Of a stretch of DNA of 58,341 bases, positions 17,663-26,658 are shown one piece after another. Below the pieces are notes generated by a model that did no database searches, was not told the origin of the DNA, and worked only from the letters and a program-made list of their open reading frames with translations. Position numbers and translations under genes: made by a program. Numbering within the stretch: position 1 is the first letter of the stretch; each line of letters begins with the position of its first letter. This stretch comes from Ruminococcus sp. Lineage in GTDB: Bacteria > Bacillota > Clostridia > Lachnospirales > Lachnospiraceae. The stretch lies in the NCBI GenBank assembly GCA_020024635.1, contig JAHHTL010000009.1, positions 1-58,341 of the forward strand, in the 5' to 3' direction.

Positions 17663-18391
17663 TTATTGCATATCCACTACTTTTGCAACCAATTTTCTCA
17701 TTTTCTGATATTGGTCATTTGTGACAAACAACTTTGCCCCGTCTTTTGATATCATCTCATCATCTGCCAATTTCTTGATTGCTCTTTGTACCGTTTTTAC
17801 ACAAAGTCCTGTCGCATTGGAAAGATGCTGTCTACCACCTTTAACAAATAAAATGCCGTTTCTCGCATAGCGTTCATACCGTTCAACAAGTAACATGGCA
17901 ACCCGCTCTTCGCCATTCAAAAACAGAAATGCTCTTCCTTTTCTAGCGTCTTCAAATAAATATTCCCCTACTCTTTGGGCCTCTTTTTTTAAAGCCACAA
18001 TATCCTGACTCATCCATCTTGAAAAGTCCTTTAAGGAAATTTTCACAATTTTGCATTTTGTAACGGTCCTTAATGTCGTCCCATAGGTCGGTTTGTCCAT
18101 AATATATTCCATTCCACCCATGGCATAAATCCGGTCAAAACGCATAAATTCATACACTACGCCTTGAAATCTGTAATCCAGAGCCTCAATGCTTCCTTTC
18201 ACAACGATGTACACATAATCCACTGGTGCATTTTCTCGCACAAAGATCACATCTTTTTCAACATCCTCTGCGGAAAGCTTATGAATCAGCCAATCTGGTG
18301 CCGTTTTAAAATAATCTATAAACTGCTCTGCTCTGACTTTATCTATTTTCTTTAAAAAGGGGAGTTCTTCATATAGTCTGTTTGATTGCAC
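17663..18391 (-). CDS. Crp/Fnr family regulator inside the nucleoside operon
   Basis: A 242-residue Crp/Fnr-type regulator starting at a GTG (18391), preceded by GGAGGAGTG. The cNMP-like barrel spans about 45-135 (DYVYIVVKGSIEALDY). The winged helix is at about 170-235 with recognition helix TGLCVKTVQRAIKKL. Position between deoB and punA suggests it senses nucleoside availability or energy state and controls the cluster. A perfect AGGAC-N4-GTCCT palindrome at -41.5 of the bmp promoter is the likely target. No Cys cluster for iron-sulphur sensing is seen; the effector is unknown. Confidence 0.88.
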   Translation of the reverse strand: MQSNRLYEELPFLKKIDKVRAEQFIDYFKTAPDWLIHKLSAEDVEKDVIFVRENAPVDYVYIVVKGSIEALDYRFQGVVYEFMRFDRIYAMGGMEYIMDKPTYGTTLRTVTKCKIVKISLKDFSRWMSQDIVALKKEAQRVGEYLFEDARKGRAFLFLNGEERVAMLLVERYERYARNGILFVKGGRQHLSNATGLCVKTVQRAIKKLADDEMISKDGAKLFVTNDQYQKMRKLVAKVVDMQ

Positions 18392-18412
18392 TTACACTCC
18401 TCCTCGATTTTT

Positions 18413-19603
18413 TTATATTAGTTTGTTTACTATCGATGTGCCTATGGTTCCCTCTGGCATATCTACCTGGAAGTTATCTGCAATCGAAGCTCCAATTACA
18501 GCAAAGGTATCTTCGTTTTCAAGCTTTCCACCTTCTGCCATTGCTGGAGAATAAGATAAAAACGGAACATATTCTCTTGTATGATCTGTACCACTATATG
18601 TGGGATCATTTCCGTGATCTGCGGTAAGGATCAATAAATCATCTTCCCCTAATGTTTCAAGTAAAATTCCAAGCTTTTCATCAAACTTTTCAATTTCTCT
18701 TGCATATCCTTCCACATCTCTTCTGTGTCCCCAAAGAGCGTCAAAATCTACCAAGTTTACAAAGCAAAGACCTTGAAATTCTTTTTTTGCAATCTCAATG
18801 GTCTGTTCCATTCCATGGACGGAACTTGTGGATCGATGAGTTTCTGTAATTCCTTCCCCACAGAAAATATCATTAATTTTTCCAACACCAATCACGTCAT
18901 ATCCAGCATCTTTTAGTGCATTTAATGCCGTTGGGCCAGTAGGTTTTAACGCATAGTCATGACGATTGCTTGTGCGTTTAAACTCCCCTTTTGCCTTTCC
19001 TACATATGGTCTTGCAATGACACGTCCTACTCTCCATTCATCTTTGAGTGTAATTTCTCTTGCAATTTCACAGCAACGATATAAATTTTTAAGATCAAAC
19101 GTTTCCTCATTTCCACAAATCTGTAAAACAGAATCTGCCGATGTATACACAATCATAGCGCCTGTTCGTATCTCTTCTTCTCCAAGTTCTTCTATAATTT
19201 CTGTTCCACTGGCACTTTTATTTCCAATAACCTTTTTTCCACAACGTTGTTCCAGCTCTGCAATAAGTTCTGGTGGAAACCCTGTATCTGTAAAGGTTTT
19301 AAATGGTTTTTCTGTCTTAATTCCCATCATTTCCCAATGGCCTGTCATGGTATCTTTTCCGTTGCTGGCTTCACCCATGCGCATGTAACGTCCCATTGGC
19401 TTTTCTACCCCTTCCATTTTTCCTGCTGGATGAAGGTTTAAAAATCCTAATTTTCTTAAATTGGGAATGTCTAGTGTTCCTTTTTTCTCTAGTATATGTC
19501 CAAAGGTATCTACTCCAACATCTCCAAACGCTTCGGAATCCGGCATTGCCCCGATTCCAAGTGAATCTAATACAATTGTAAAAATTCTTTTATATTGTTT
19601 CAT
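18413..19603 (-). CDS. deoB: phosphopentomutase
   Basis: A 396-residue alkaline-phosphatase-superfamily mutase interconverting (deoxy)ribose 1-phosphate and 5-phosphate. Landmarks: VLDSLGIGAMPD (metal ligand Asp), GKDTMTGHWEMMG (nucleophile Thr), and TADHGNDPTYSGTDHTRE near the C-terminus. Start at 19603 has AGAGGTG at proper spacing; the frame extends five codons upstream with no better site. Connects Udp and PunA products with DeoC in the same operon. Confidence 0.97.
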   Translation of the reverse strand: MKQYKRIFTIVLDSLGIGAMPDSEAFGDVGVDTFGHILEKKGTLDIPNLRKLGFLNLHPAGKMEGVEKPMGRYMRMGEASNGKDTMTGHWEMMGIKTEKPFKTFTDTGFPPELIAELEQRCGKKVIGNKSASGTEIIEELGEEEIRTGAMIVYTSADSVLQICGNEETFDLKNLYRCCEIAREITLKDEWRVGRVIARPYVGKAKGEFKRTSNRHDYALKPTGPTALNALKDAGYDVIGVGKINDIFCGEGITETHRSTSSVHGMEQTIEIAKKEFQGLCFVNLVDFDALWGHRRDVEGYAREIEKFDEKLGILLETLGEDDLLILTADHGNDPTYSGTDHTREYVPFLSYSPAMAEGGKLENEDTFAVIGASIADNFQVDMPEGTIGTSIVNKLI

Positions 19604-19629
19604 ATCACACCTCTGCATTCATTCAGTTT

Positions 19630-20049
19630 CTATACCAGATTCTCGTTTCCAAATCCAAACGGAAGAAGTTCCTCCAACGTAAATAACTGATAATCTTCTG
19701 CTTTTGTAGCCAGAATAATTTGAAATGTTTTTGGATCACAGAATTCCATCATTACCTGACGGCATACTCCACATGGCGCTGTATAAGACGTAAGCACCCC
19801 TTCTTTTCCTCCAACAATGGCAATGGCCTGAAATTCTTTTTTTCCTTCGCTGACTGCTTTAAAAATTGCAGTTCTTTCCGCACAATTGGATGGTGTATAC
19901 GCTGCATTTTCGATATTGCACCCTGTGTAAATATCGCCATCCTTTGTTAAAAGAGCTGCTCCAACCTGAAATCCAGAATAAGGGGCATAGGAAAAATTCA
20001 ACTGCTCGATTGCAACATTTACCAGTTGTTTTATCAGTTTTTCATCCAT
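19630..20049 (-). CDS. cdd: cytidine deaminase
   Basis: A 139-residue zinc enzyme deaminating cytidine and deoxycytidine to the uridine forms. Zinc ligands and proton-shuttle Glu are Cys56-Ala-Glu58 and Cys93/Cys96 in PCGVC. Tetrameric short-type Cdd by length. I place the start at 20049 behind GGAGG; the frame runs 14 codons further upstream across the ribosome site. It lies 19 nt after deoC. Confidence 0.96.
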   Translation of the reverse strand: MDEKLIKQLVNVAIEQLNFSYAPYSGFQVGAALLTKDGDIYTGCNIENAAYTPSNCAERTAIFKAVSEGKKEFQAIAIVGGKEGVLTSYTAPCGVCRQVMMEFCDPKTFQIILATKAEDYQLFTLEELLPFGFGNENLV

Positions 20050-20068
20050 CTTTTTGCCTCCTTCCATT

Positions 20069-20734
20069 TTAATATCCTGTGGCTTCCTCATTTCTTACCA
20101 ACTTAATGATACGACTTGTTCCTAATCGATCTGCGCCAAGATCCAAAAATTTTTCTACATCTGCAAGAGATGCAATTCCTCCTGCTGCTTTCATCTTAAC
20201 ATTTTCACCAATGTGTTTTGCAAACAATTCAATATCTTCAAATGTTGCGCCTGCTGTTGAAAATCCTGTTGATGTTTTAATATAATCAGCACCTGCATTT
20301 GTCACAAGTTCGCACATTTTTATTTTTTCTTCCTCTGTAAGAAGACAGGTCTCAATGATTACTTTTAAAATCTTGTCTCCACAAGCTGCCTTCAATGTAC
20401 GGATTTCTTCCTCAACCAAATCGTACTTTTTGTCTTTCAACCATCCGATATTGATCACCATATCGATTTCTTCAGCGCCATTTGCAATCGCATCTTTTGT
20501 CTCAAATTCTTTTGTTTTTGTTGTCATGTATCCATTCGGAAATCCAATTACTGTGCATACAGGAATCTGTCCATTTAAGTACTCTGCAGCCTGTTTTACA
20601 TAACTTGGTGGAATGCATACAGAAGCCGTACTGTATTCCATAGCCTCGTCACATATTTTTTTTATTTCATCCCATGTAGCCTGCTGTGTTAATAATGTAT
20701 GATCTACATGACTTAACATTTCTTTTCTATCCAT
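20069..20734 (-). CDS. deoC: deoxyribose-phosphate aldolase
   Basis: A 221-residue class I aldolase cleaving deoxyribose 5-phosphate to acetaldehyde and glyceraldehyde 3-phosphate. The Schiff-base lysine is Lys153 in ADYIKTSTGF. The assisting acid is Asp91 (EIDMVINIGWLK), and the phosphate-binding Gly-rich turn is AAGGIAS. AGGAGGAAAAAG precedes the ATG. Its acetaldehyde product can be handled by AdhE (31935-34553). Confidence 0.97.
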   Translation of the reverse strand: MDRKEMLSHVDHTLLTQQATWDEIKKICDEAMEYSTASVCIPPSYVKQAAEYLNGQIPVCTVIGFPNGYMTTKTKEFETKDAIANGAEEIDMVINIGWLKDKKYDLVEEEIRTLKAACGDKILKVIIETCLLTEEEKIKMCELVTNAGADYIKTSTGFSTAGATFEDIELFAKHIGENVKMKAAGGIASLADVEKFLDLGADRLGTSRIIKLVRNEEATGY

Positions 20735-20744
20735 CTTTTTCCTC

Positions 20745-21527
20745 CTAATTATTTTCTTTATCTTCCTGAATCAGCTCACGAATTGCGTCAATTGCAACTT
20801 GAATTGCCATATCTGTATCATGCACAACCGGATTTTCTAATCCCAATTTTTCTCGTTCTTGATTTGCAACAACCAAAAAGCAAGATCCGGCTCTCACTCG
20901 AAGATGACTTGCCACGATAAATAGTGCTGCAGATTCCATCTCGGATGCCATACATCCCATTCTAATCCACGCTTCCCATTTATTCATTAACTCATAACTA
21001 ACTGGTTTTGTTTCTGGTTCGTGTTGTCCGTAAAATGCGTCCTTACACTCCACAACTCCTGTGTGGAACGGATATTGTTTCTTTTTTGCCGCCTTTACCA
21101 GTGCATTTGTTACGGTAAGATCTGCCACTGCCGGATATTCAATTGGTGCATATTCTTTGGAAGTTCCTTCCATACGGATTGCACCTGTGGCAACGACAAC
21201 GTCTCCACTTTTTACTTCTGTTTGCATACCACCGCAAGTTCCAATTCGGATAAATGTATCGGCTCCACAGCGATACAATTCTTCCATTGCTATAGAAGCA
21301 GATGGTCCGCCGATTCCTGTGGAGGTAACGCTTACCTTTACTCCATCTAATGTTCCTGTATAGGTTACATACTCTCTGTTATCTGCAACCAACACAGGAT
21401 CATCAAAATATGCCGCAATTTTTGCACATCTTTTCGGATCCCCTGGAAGTAAGACATAACGTCCTACTTCCCCTTTGGCTACTTGTATATGATATTGTCT
21501 GCTTGCATCTTCTGAATAGTTTTTCAA
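20745..21527 (-). CDS. udp: uridine phosphorylase
   Basis: A 260-residue NP-I family phosphorylase splitting uridine to uracil and ribose 1-phosphate. Landmarks: LLPGDPKR, TSTGIGGPSASIAMEEL, RIGTCGGMQ, and the ribose-site segment ASEMESAALF. The start is a TTG at 21527 with AGGAGGGATTGTT ahead, the only well-placed start in the frame. Lies 11 nt behind nupQ, so uptake and phosphorolysis are made together. Confidence 0.95.
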   Translation of the reverse strand: MKNYSEDASRQYHIQVAKGEVGRYVLLPGDPKRCAKIAAYFDDPVLVADNREYVTYTGTLDGVKVSVTSTGIGGPSASIAMEELYRCGADTFIRIGTCGGMQTEVKSGDVVVATGAIRMEGTSKEYAPIEYPAVADLTVTNALVKAAKKKQYPFHTGVVECKDAFYGQHEPETKPVSYELMNKWEAWIRMGCMASEMESAALFIVASHLRVRAGSCFLVVANQEREKLGLENPVVHDTDMAIQVAIDAIRELIQEDKENN

Positions 21528-21538
21528 AACAATCCCTC

Positions 21539-22480
21539 CTATCGCTGACCTTTGTCGTAAGGAATACCCTCTGCTTTTGGTGCTCTTGATTTCTTTGAAA
21601 CGAATACTAAAACAACAAGTGAAATAATATATGGCAACATATTATAAACGGTACTTGGTATATTGAGCGCTGACAGTGCATCAAAACCTGTGTATACGTT
21701 AGATAAAGCACGGAACATTCCGAACATTAACGCTGCCAACCCAATATTCACTGGCTTCCACTGTCCGAAAATCATAACCGCAAGTGCCAAAAATCCAAAT
21801 CCAGATACTCCATTTTCAAATTTCCACTCACTTACACCTGCTGTAATATAAACCAGTCCCCCTAGTCCGCCAAGTGCTCCAGATATAAGCACGCCTGCGT
21901 AACGCATTTTATATACATTGATTCCTACAGAATCTGCTGCTTGTGGATGTTCTCCGCATGCACACAATCTTAAACCAAATTTTGTCTTATAAAGTACAAT
22001 ATAGGCTGCTACCAATGCAAGAAAAGCGATCAACATAAACCAGTTAAATTCAAATCCTCCTATATTTACAAGAAATGCTTTTCTTGCATGTCCATATGTG
22101 ACCGTAGAAGAGACATTGTCAACTGATTCTGCTGTGTTAATTGCACGAACCAATACAACTGCGATTGCTGGTCCTAAAAGATTCAGCGCTGTTCCTGCAA
22201 GGGTCTGGTCTGCATTAAATTTAATTGCGGCAACACCAAGAAGAAGAGAGAAAATCATACCAATTAGTATACTTGCCAGTACTACAAGTAAAATAACAAG
22301 CGGAGTTGCCATTGTACCTGGCAGATATTTCATCATTAATGCGCCCCCAAGAGCACCTGTTACCATAATTCCTTCTAATCCAATATTGATAACACCGCTG
22401 TGTTCTGAAAAACAGCCACCTAATGCCACCAACACAAGAACAGAAGCAAATATTAATGTGTATTGAAGTAATAGTGACAT
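21539..22480 (-). CDS. nupQ: nucleoside ABC transporter permease (NupQ type)
   Basis: A 313-residue inner-membrane protein with about eight to nine hydrophobic segments. EHSGVINIGLEGIMVTGALGG and AGVLISGALGGLGGLVYI are hallmark segments of the BmpA-linked permeases (BPD_transp_2). Second half of a permease heterodimer with NupP. Start and nupP stop overlap as TAATG. The C-terminus is basic and cytoplasmic. Confidence 0.93.
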   Translation of the reverse strand: MSLLLQYTLIFASVLVLVALGGCFSEHSGVINIGLEGIMVTGALGGALMMKYLPGTMATPLVILLVVLASILIGMIFSLLLGVAAIKFNADQTLAGTALNLLGPAIAVVLVRAINTAESVDNVSSTVTYGHARKAFLVNIGGFEFNWFMLIAFLALVAAYIVLYKTKFGLRLCACGEHPQAADSVGINVYKMRYAGVLISGALGGLGGLVYITAGVSEWKFENGVSGFGFLALAVMIFGQWKPVNIGLAALMFGMFRALSNVYTGFDALSALNIPSTVYNMLPYIISLVVLVFVSKKSRAPKAEGIPYDKGQR

Positions 22481-23619
22481 TATGCTTCTCCTCCTTTCTG
22501 CTCTTTTTCACGTCCTTGTTCTTCTTTCTTATCTAAGTATTTTACAAACCAGATTTTAAAGAATAACACAAAGCCGCAAAGATAAATGATAAATGCTGTG
22601 ATAAGATCTGATGTTTGCGCACAGTACATTGTTTTATCTACATATGTTCCACCACTTGTAATATGTTGAATAAAATAAGAAGAGAAAATTGCTCCAATTG
22701 GATTTAATCCTCCCAAAAATGCTGCTGCAATTCCATTAAATCCCATTGCCGGAATCGTTGTCTGTTGAACCATCCACTGTTCAATTCCTGTAAGGTAGAA
22801 GATGGCAGATCCAAATCCTGCAAGACCTCCTGAAATAAGCATGGTAACAATGATGTTTCTTTTCTCTTTCATACCGCAGTATTTTGCTGCGTGTTTATTC
22901 ATACCTGTTGCTTTTAATTCATAACCAAATCTTGTTTTTTCAAGAAGAACCCATACCAAAACAGCCATCACAACTGATAAAATCAATCCAATGGTCACGA
23001 ATTGATTATTTGAAAATAAGGTATGCAACCCTGCATGTGGAAGAAGCCCCTTTTTGTTGACTGTTTCGATTGGAATTGTATATGGAGAAGTTTCCTGTTT
23101 CACTGTAGAGAGTAAAACATTGATACTATAAAGTCCGATCCAGTTTAACATAATACTTGAAATTACTTCATTTACATTAAAGTATGCTTTCAAAATACCG
23201 GAAAGTCCTCCCACCAATGCCGCCGCCAGTACTGCTACAACAAAACAAAGATACCAAGGAAGTTTTAAAGCAACCGCACAATAAATACTTATTCCAGCGC
23301 CAACTACATATTGTCCTGCAACTCCAATGTTAAACAATCCAACCTTGTATGCAAACAAAACAGAAAGAGAACACATCAACAACGTAGATGCTTTTACCAA
23401 CGTTGATCCCAAATATTTTGCTGTGACCGCCCCTGTTGGATAATAGAAATAATTCTTCAAAATCGCCATGATTGCTTCGCCTGCTCCTGCCGGATTAATA
23501 ATAAGTAACACAATATATCCGACAAAAAGACCAAGTACAATACAGATGAGAGACGCAACGATCGTTTGAAACATATTATTTCTCAAAATACTTTCTTTTT
23601 TCTTTGTCTGTTTATTCAT
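22480..23619 (-). CDS. nupP: nucleoside ABC transporter permease (NupP type)
   Basis: A 379-residue permease with a longer N-terminal region (first TM about 20-45) and a central permease core containing LFNIGVAGQYVVGAGIS and ISGGLAGFGSAIFYLTG. The ATG at 23619 is chosen because GGAGGAGAAGTC precedes it; the frame extends upstream inside nupO. The C-terminus is highly charged (KKEEQGREKEQKGGEA). Overlaps the end of nupO by 8 bp. Confidence 0.93.
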   Translation of the reverse strand: MNKQTKKKESILRNNMFQTIVASLICIVLGLFVGYIVLLIINPAGAGEAIMAILKNYFYYPTGAVTAKYLGSTLVKASTLLMCSLSVLFAYKVGLFNIGVAGQYVVGAGISIYCAVALKLPWYLCFVVAVLAAALVGGLSGILKAYFNVNEVISSIMLNWIGLYSINVLLSTVKQETSPYTIPIETVNKKGLLPHAGLHTLFSNNQFVTIGLILSVVMAVLVWVLLEKTRFGYELKATGMNKHAAKYCGMKEKRNIIVTMLISGGLAGFGSAIFYLTGIEQWMVQQTTIPAMGFNGIAAAFLGGLNPIGAIFSSYFIQHITSGGTYVDKTMYCAQTSDLITAFIIYLCGFVLFFKIWFVKYLDKKEEQGREKEQKGGEA

Positions 23620-25153
23620 CTGACTTCTCCTCCTTTCTCTTTGAACCTGCCATATACAATCCAAGTTCTTCGACTGTAACATTCTTTGGATCAAATTCGC
23701 CTACGATTTCTCCTTCATACATAACTAGAATACGGTCAGAAACATTCATAACCTCATCCAATTCTAAGCTAACAAGAAGAACTCCTTTTCCTGCGTCTCT
23801 TTGAGCCACAATCTGTTTATGAATATACTCAATTGCTCCCACGTCAAGTCCTCGTGTTGGTTGTACTGCAACTAGAAGCTCTGGATTTTTATCAATTTCA
23901 CGCGCAATAATTGCCTTCTGCTGATTTCCTCCTGACATAGAACGTGCTTTGGTGATTGCCCCTTGCCCAGATCGTACATCATACTGTTTGATCAGACGGT
24001 CTGCGTAAGCTCGAATTGCTTTTCTCTTTAAAAATCCTGCTTTATTTGTAAATTCTGGTTCAAAATATCTTTGTAATACGAGATTATCTTCCAGTGAATA
24101 GTCCAAAACAAGTCCATGTTTGTGACGATCCTCTGGTATGTGACTCATGCCATCTAGAACTCTTTTACGAATGGATTCCTGTGTAATATCTTTTCCATTC
24201 ATAACAATCGTTCCTGCTTTTAATGGTTCTAGTCCAGTAAGTCCGTGCACAAACTCCGTTTGACCATTTCCATCAATTCCGGCAATACAGACAATCTCTC
24301 CTCTTCTTACTTTTAGAGATACATGATTGACTGCATTGTTTTTATGATGCTTCGATGCTACTGTCATATTTTTCACTTCCAGAACAACATCTCCTAATTC
24401 TACCGGCTTTTTGTCGACAACAAAGTTAACGTCACGTCCAACCATCATCGCAGAAAGCTTTTCTGGAGTCGTATCCTTTACCTCAACCGTTCCAATATAT
24501 TTTCCTTTTCTAAGAACACTACACCGATCTGCAACTTGCATGATTTCGGATAATTTGTGAGTAATAAATAGGATACTCTTTCCTTCTGCAGCAAGGTTTT
24601 TCATGATCTGCATCAATTCCTGAATTTCTTGTGGTGTCAACACAGCCGTTGGTTCATCAAAGATAAGAATTTCATTATCTCTATAAAGCATTTTTAAAAT
24701 TTCTGTTCTTTGCTGCATCCCCACTGTAATATCTTCGATCAGAGCGTCTGGATTAACGGAAAGTCCGTATTTTTCAGAAAGCCCTAATACTTTTTTTCTA
24801 GCCTCCGCTTTTTGTAAAAACCCATGTTTTGTTGTTTCTACCCCGAGAATAATATTATCTAAAACACTAAAACATTCTACCAGTTTAAAATGCTGATGCA
24901 CCATTCCGATTCCGAGCTCATTTGCATCATTTGGATTGTTGATTTCCACTTTTTTTCCATCTTTTCGAATCTCACCTTCTTCGGCCTGATACAATCCAAA
25001 AAGAACGCTCATCAACGTTGATTTTCCCGCACCGTTTTCTCCTAAAAGTGCGTGAATCTCACCCTTTTTTAATTGTAAAGTGATATTATCATTGGCAATA
25101 ATACCTGGGAAACGCTTTGTAATGTTCAACATCTCTACTGCATAATTTTCCAT
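23612..25153 (-). CDS. nupO: nucleoside ABC transporter ATPase (NupO type, double NBD)
   Basis: A 513-residue protein with two fused ABC domains. The first NBD has a good Walker A (GENGAGKS, about 39-46) and Walker B (ILIFDEPTAVL). The second has a degenerate Walker A (GIDGNGQTE) and signature SGGNQQK. One active and one degenerate site is normal in this family. It powers uptake through NupP/NupQ. It starts 73 nt after a hairpin that follows bmp, so it is probably expressed by read-through at a lower level than the binding protein. Confidence 0.95.
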   Translation of the reverse strand: MENYAVEMLNITKRFPGIIANDNITLQLKKGEIHALLGENGAGKSTLMSVLFGLYQAEEGEIRKDGKKVEINNPNDANELGIGMVHQHFKLVECFSVLDNIILGVETTKHGFLQKAEARKKVLGLSEKYGLSVNPDALIEDITVGMQQRTEILKMLYRDNEILIFDEPTAVLTPQEIQELMQIMKNLAAEGKSILFITHKLSEIMQVADRCSVLRKGKYIGTVEVKDTTPEKLSAMMVGRDVNFVVDKKPVELGDVVLEVKNMTVASKHHKNNAVNHVSLKVRRGEIVCIAGIDGNGQTEFVHGLTGLEPLKAGTIVMNGKDITQESIRKRVLDGMSHIPEDRHKHGLVLDYSLEDNLVLQRYFEPEFTNKAGFLKRKAIRAYADRLIKQYDVRSGQGAITKARSMSGGNQQKAIIAREIDKNPELLVAVQPTRGLDVGAIEYIHKQIVAQRDAGKGVLLVSLELDEVMNVSDRILVMYEGEIVGEFDPKNVTVEELGLYMAGSKRKEEKSDE

Positions 25154-25225
25154 ACTTTACACTTCTCCTCTCGTTTTTATTGTCTCCATTTCATTTTATC
25201 CAACTCTACGTTATCCATTCATTTA

Positions 25226-25258
25226 AAAAGGCAGCAGGCGAAACACCTACTGCCTTTT
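25226..25258 (-). terminator. partial terminator between bmp and nupO
   Basis: AAAAGGCAGTAGG / CCTGCTGCCTTTT hairpin (13 bp, one mismatch) with T5 on the minus strand. Likely lets part of transcription through, giving more binding protein than transporter. Confidence 0.75.
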
Positions 25259-25275
25259 CTTCACTAAGCAATCAT

Positions 25276-26400
25276 TTATTTGATACTACCGTAATCTTCA
25301 ACTTGTACGTCTACTTTTGGCATTGCTGTAATATCGTTAGAAACTTTAATTTTTCCATCAAGCATATCTTTTACGAGTGCTGTATAATCATCTTTTGTAA
25401 AGTTTTCACTCCACTGTGTAGATTCCATTGGAAGACCTATAAAGTTTTCTTCTACATTTTCAGAAACAAGACCTAAGTTCTCAGATTTTCCTGAATACTC
25501 ACTCCACTTACCATCTTTGATTGCTGTAAGCAGGTTCTTAATTGTAACTTTCAAACCTTTTGTAGCTGATGTAAGTGTAAGTTTGTCTTTGTATGCATCA
25601 ATAATTGGAGCCTGGTCAACATCAACACCAATTACTTTACCATTTTCTGTCTTTGCTGCTGCTTCTGCTGCGGATGTAAAGATACCACCACCACATGCAA
25701 ATACAACTTCTACACCTTTTGTGCCATACCATGTATCCATGTATGCTGTAATGTCAGCATCACCAAAGAACTGTCCGCCACATACATATTCAACTTTAAC
25801 ATCTTTTACAACATCAAGTTCTTTTGCCGCATCATTAATTCCCTGAACATATCCATATCCAAAACGTGAAACTGCTGGTACTGACATTCCTCCTAAGAAT
25901 CCTAAATGTCTGTATCCAGATTTAACTGCCATTGCACCTGCCATGTATCCAGAAAGTTCTTCTGCATATGTAGCACAATAAACATTCTCTGGAAGCTCTG
26001 CGTCTGTTGCAAGGTCCATTGCAATAAACTTAATGTCAGAATATGTTGGTGCTTGTTCCTCGATTGCTTTTGCAAAAAGGTATCCTGGTAAGATTACTAC
26101 AGTTGCCTTATCAGCTACTGCCTGATCAATACTTGCAGCTCTAGCTTCATCAGAGTCATTTTCTGGTTTGTAGTATGTAAATTCTACATCATTTTCATCT
26201 GCCCATGCTTTTGCTGCTTCATATGTTGTCTGGTTGAAACTCTGGTCTGTAATATCTCCTGAATCTGTAACCATTGCTACTTTCATGTGTTCTTCTTTTC
26301 CAGCATTATCTTTTTTGCTGTTATCTGCTTTGTTTCCACAAGCAACAAGTGACAATGCCATCACCCCTGCTACTAACATCGCAATTATTCTTTTTTTCAT
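25276..26400 (-). CDS. BMP family nucleoside-binding lipoprotein
   Basis: A 374-residue solute-binding lipoprotein. The signal peptide has lipobox LVAC with the modified Cys at 21. Family segments include VAMVTDSGDITDQSFNQTTYE, the BmpA/Med-type N-terminus. It is the first gene of the nucleoside cluster and supplies NupOPQ with nucleosides. ATG at 26400 is preceded by GGAGGAGAC. Upstream lie a weak promoter and two palindromic operators. Confidence 0.95.
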   Translation of the reverse strand: MKKRIIAMLVAGVMALSLVACGNKADNSKKDNAGKEEHMKVAMVTDSGDITDQSFNQTTYEAAKAWADENDVEFTYYKPENDSDEARAASIDQAVADKATVVILPGYLFAKAIEEQAPTYSDIKFIAMDLATDAELPENVYCATYAEELSGYMAGAMAVKSGYRHLGFLGGMSVPAVSRFGYGYVQGINDAAKELDVVKDVKVEYVCGGQFFGDADITAYMDTWYGTKGVEVVFACGGGIFTSAAEAAAKTENGKVIGVDVDQAPIIDAYKDKLTLTSATKGLKVTIKNLLTAIKDGKWSEYSGKSENLGLVSENVEENFIGLPMESTQWSENFTKDDYTALVKDMLDGKIKVSNDITAMPKVDVQVEDYGSIK

Positions 26401-26445
26401 TGTGGTGTCTCCTCCTTTTTTTGATTGTATCAATCATTTATTTAA

Positions 26446-26474
26446 AATATAGCACAAATGTCCTTTTTTGAATA
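26446..26474 (-). promoter_or_regulatory. promoter of the nucleoside cluster
   Basis: Minus strand TATTCA (26469-26474), 17-bp spacer, TATATT (26446-26451); predicted start near 26439. The poor -35 suggests need for an activator. Confidence 0.6.
26451..26464. promoter_or_regulatory. imperfect Crp/Fnr-type operator in bmp promoter spacer
   Basis: AGCAC-AAAT-GTCCT, one base off the perfect copy 23 bp upstream. It lies between -10 and -35, so binding here would repress. Confidence 0.5.
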
Positions 26475-26487
26475 GGACTTTTGTCCT
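26474..26487. promoter_or_regulatory. perfect Crp/Fnr-type operator at -41.5 of bmp promoter
   Basis: AGGAC-TTTT-GTCCT is a perfect 5-4-5 palindrome abutting the -35. It has the same architecture as the yjjI-operon palindrome (AGGTC-ACGT-GACCT), differing by one symmetric base. Confidence 0.7.
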
Positions 26488-26611
26488 TTTTTATTAGATT
26501 TTATCGGCACTATGCAAAAAAACACCAGTTTTACAAATCATCTATTGTTTATTTATTATAATAATATATTTTAAGAAGAACAGCTAATATTTTCTCCATA
26601 TACACCAAAAA

Positions 26612-26639
26612 ACCACCATGCAATTATTTGCACGGTGGT
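26612..26639 (-). terminator. secDF terminator
   Basis: ACCACCGTGCAAAT / ATTGCATGGTGGT hairpin followed by T6 on the minus strand, 20 nt after the secDF stop. Confidence 0.85.
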
Positions 26640-26658
26640 CATTTCTTTTTTATGTAAT

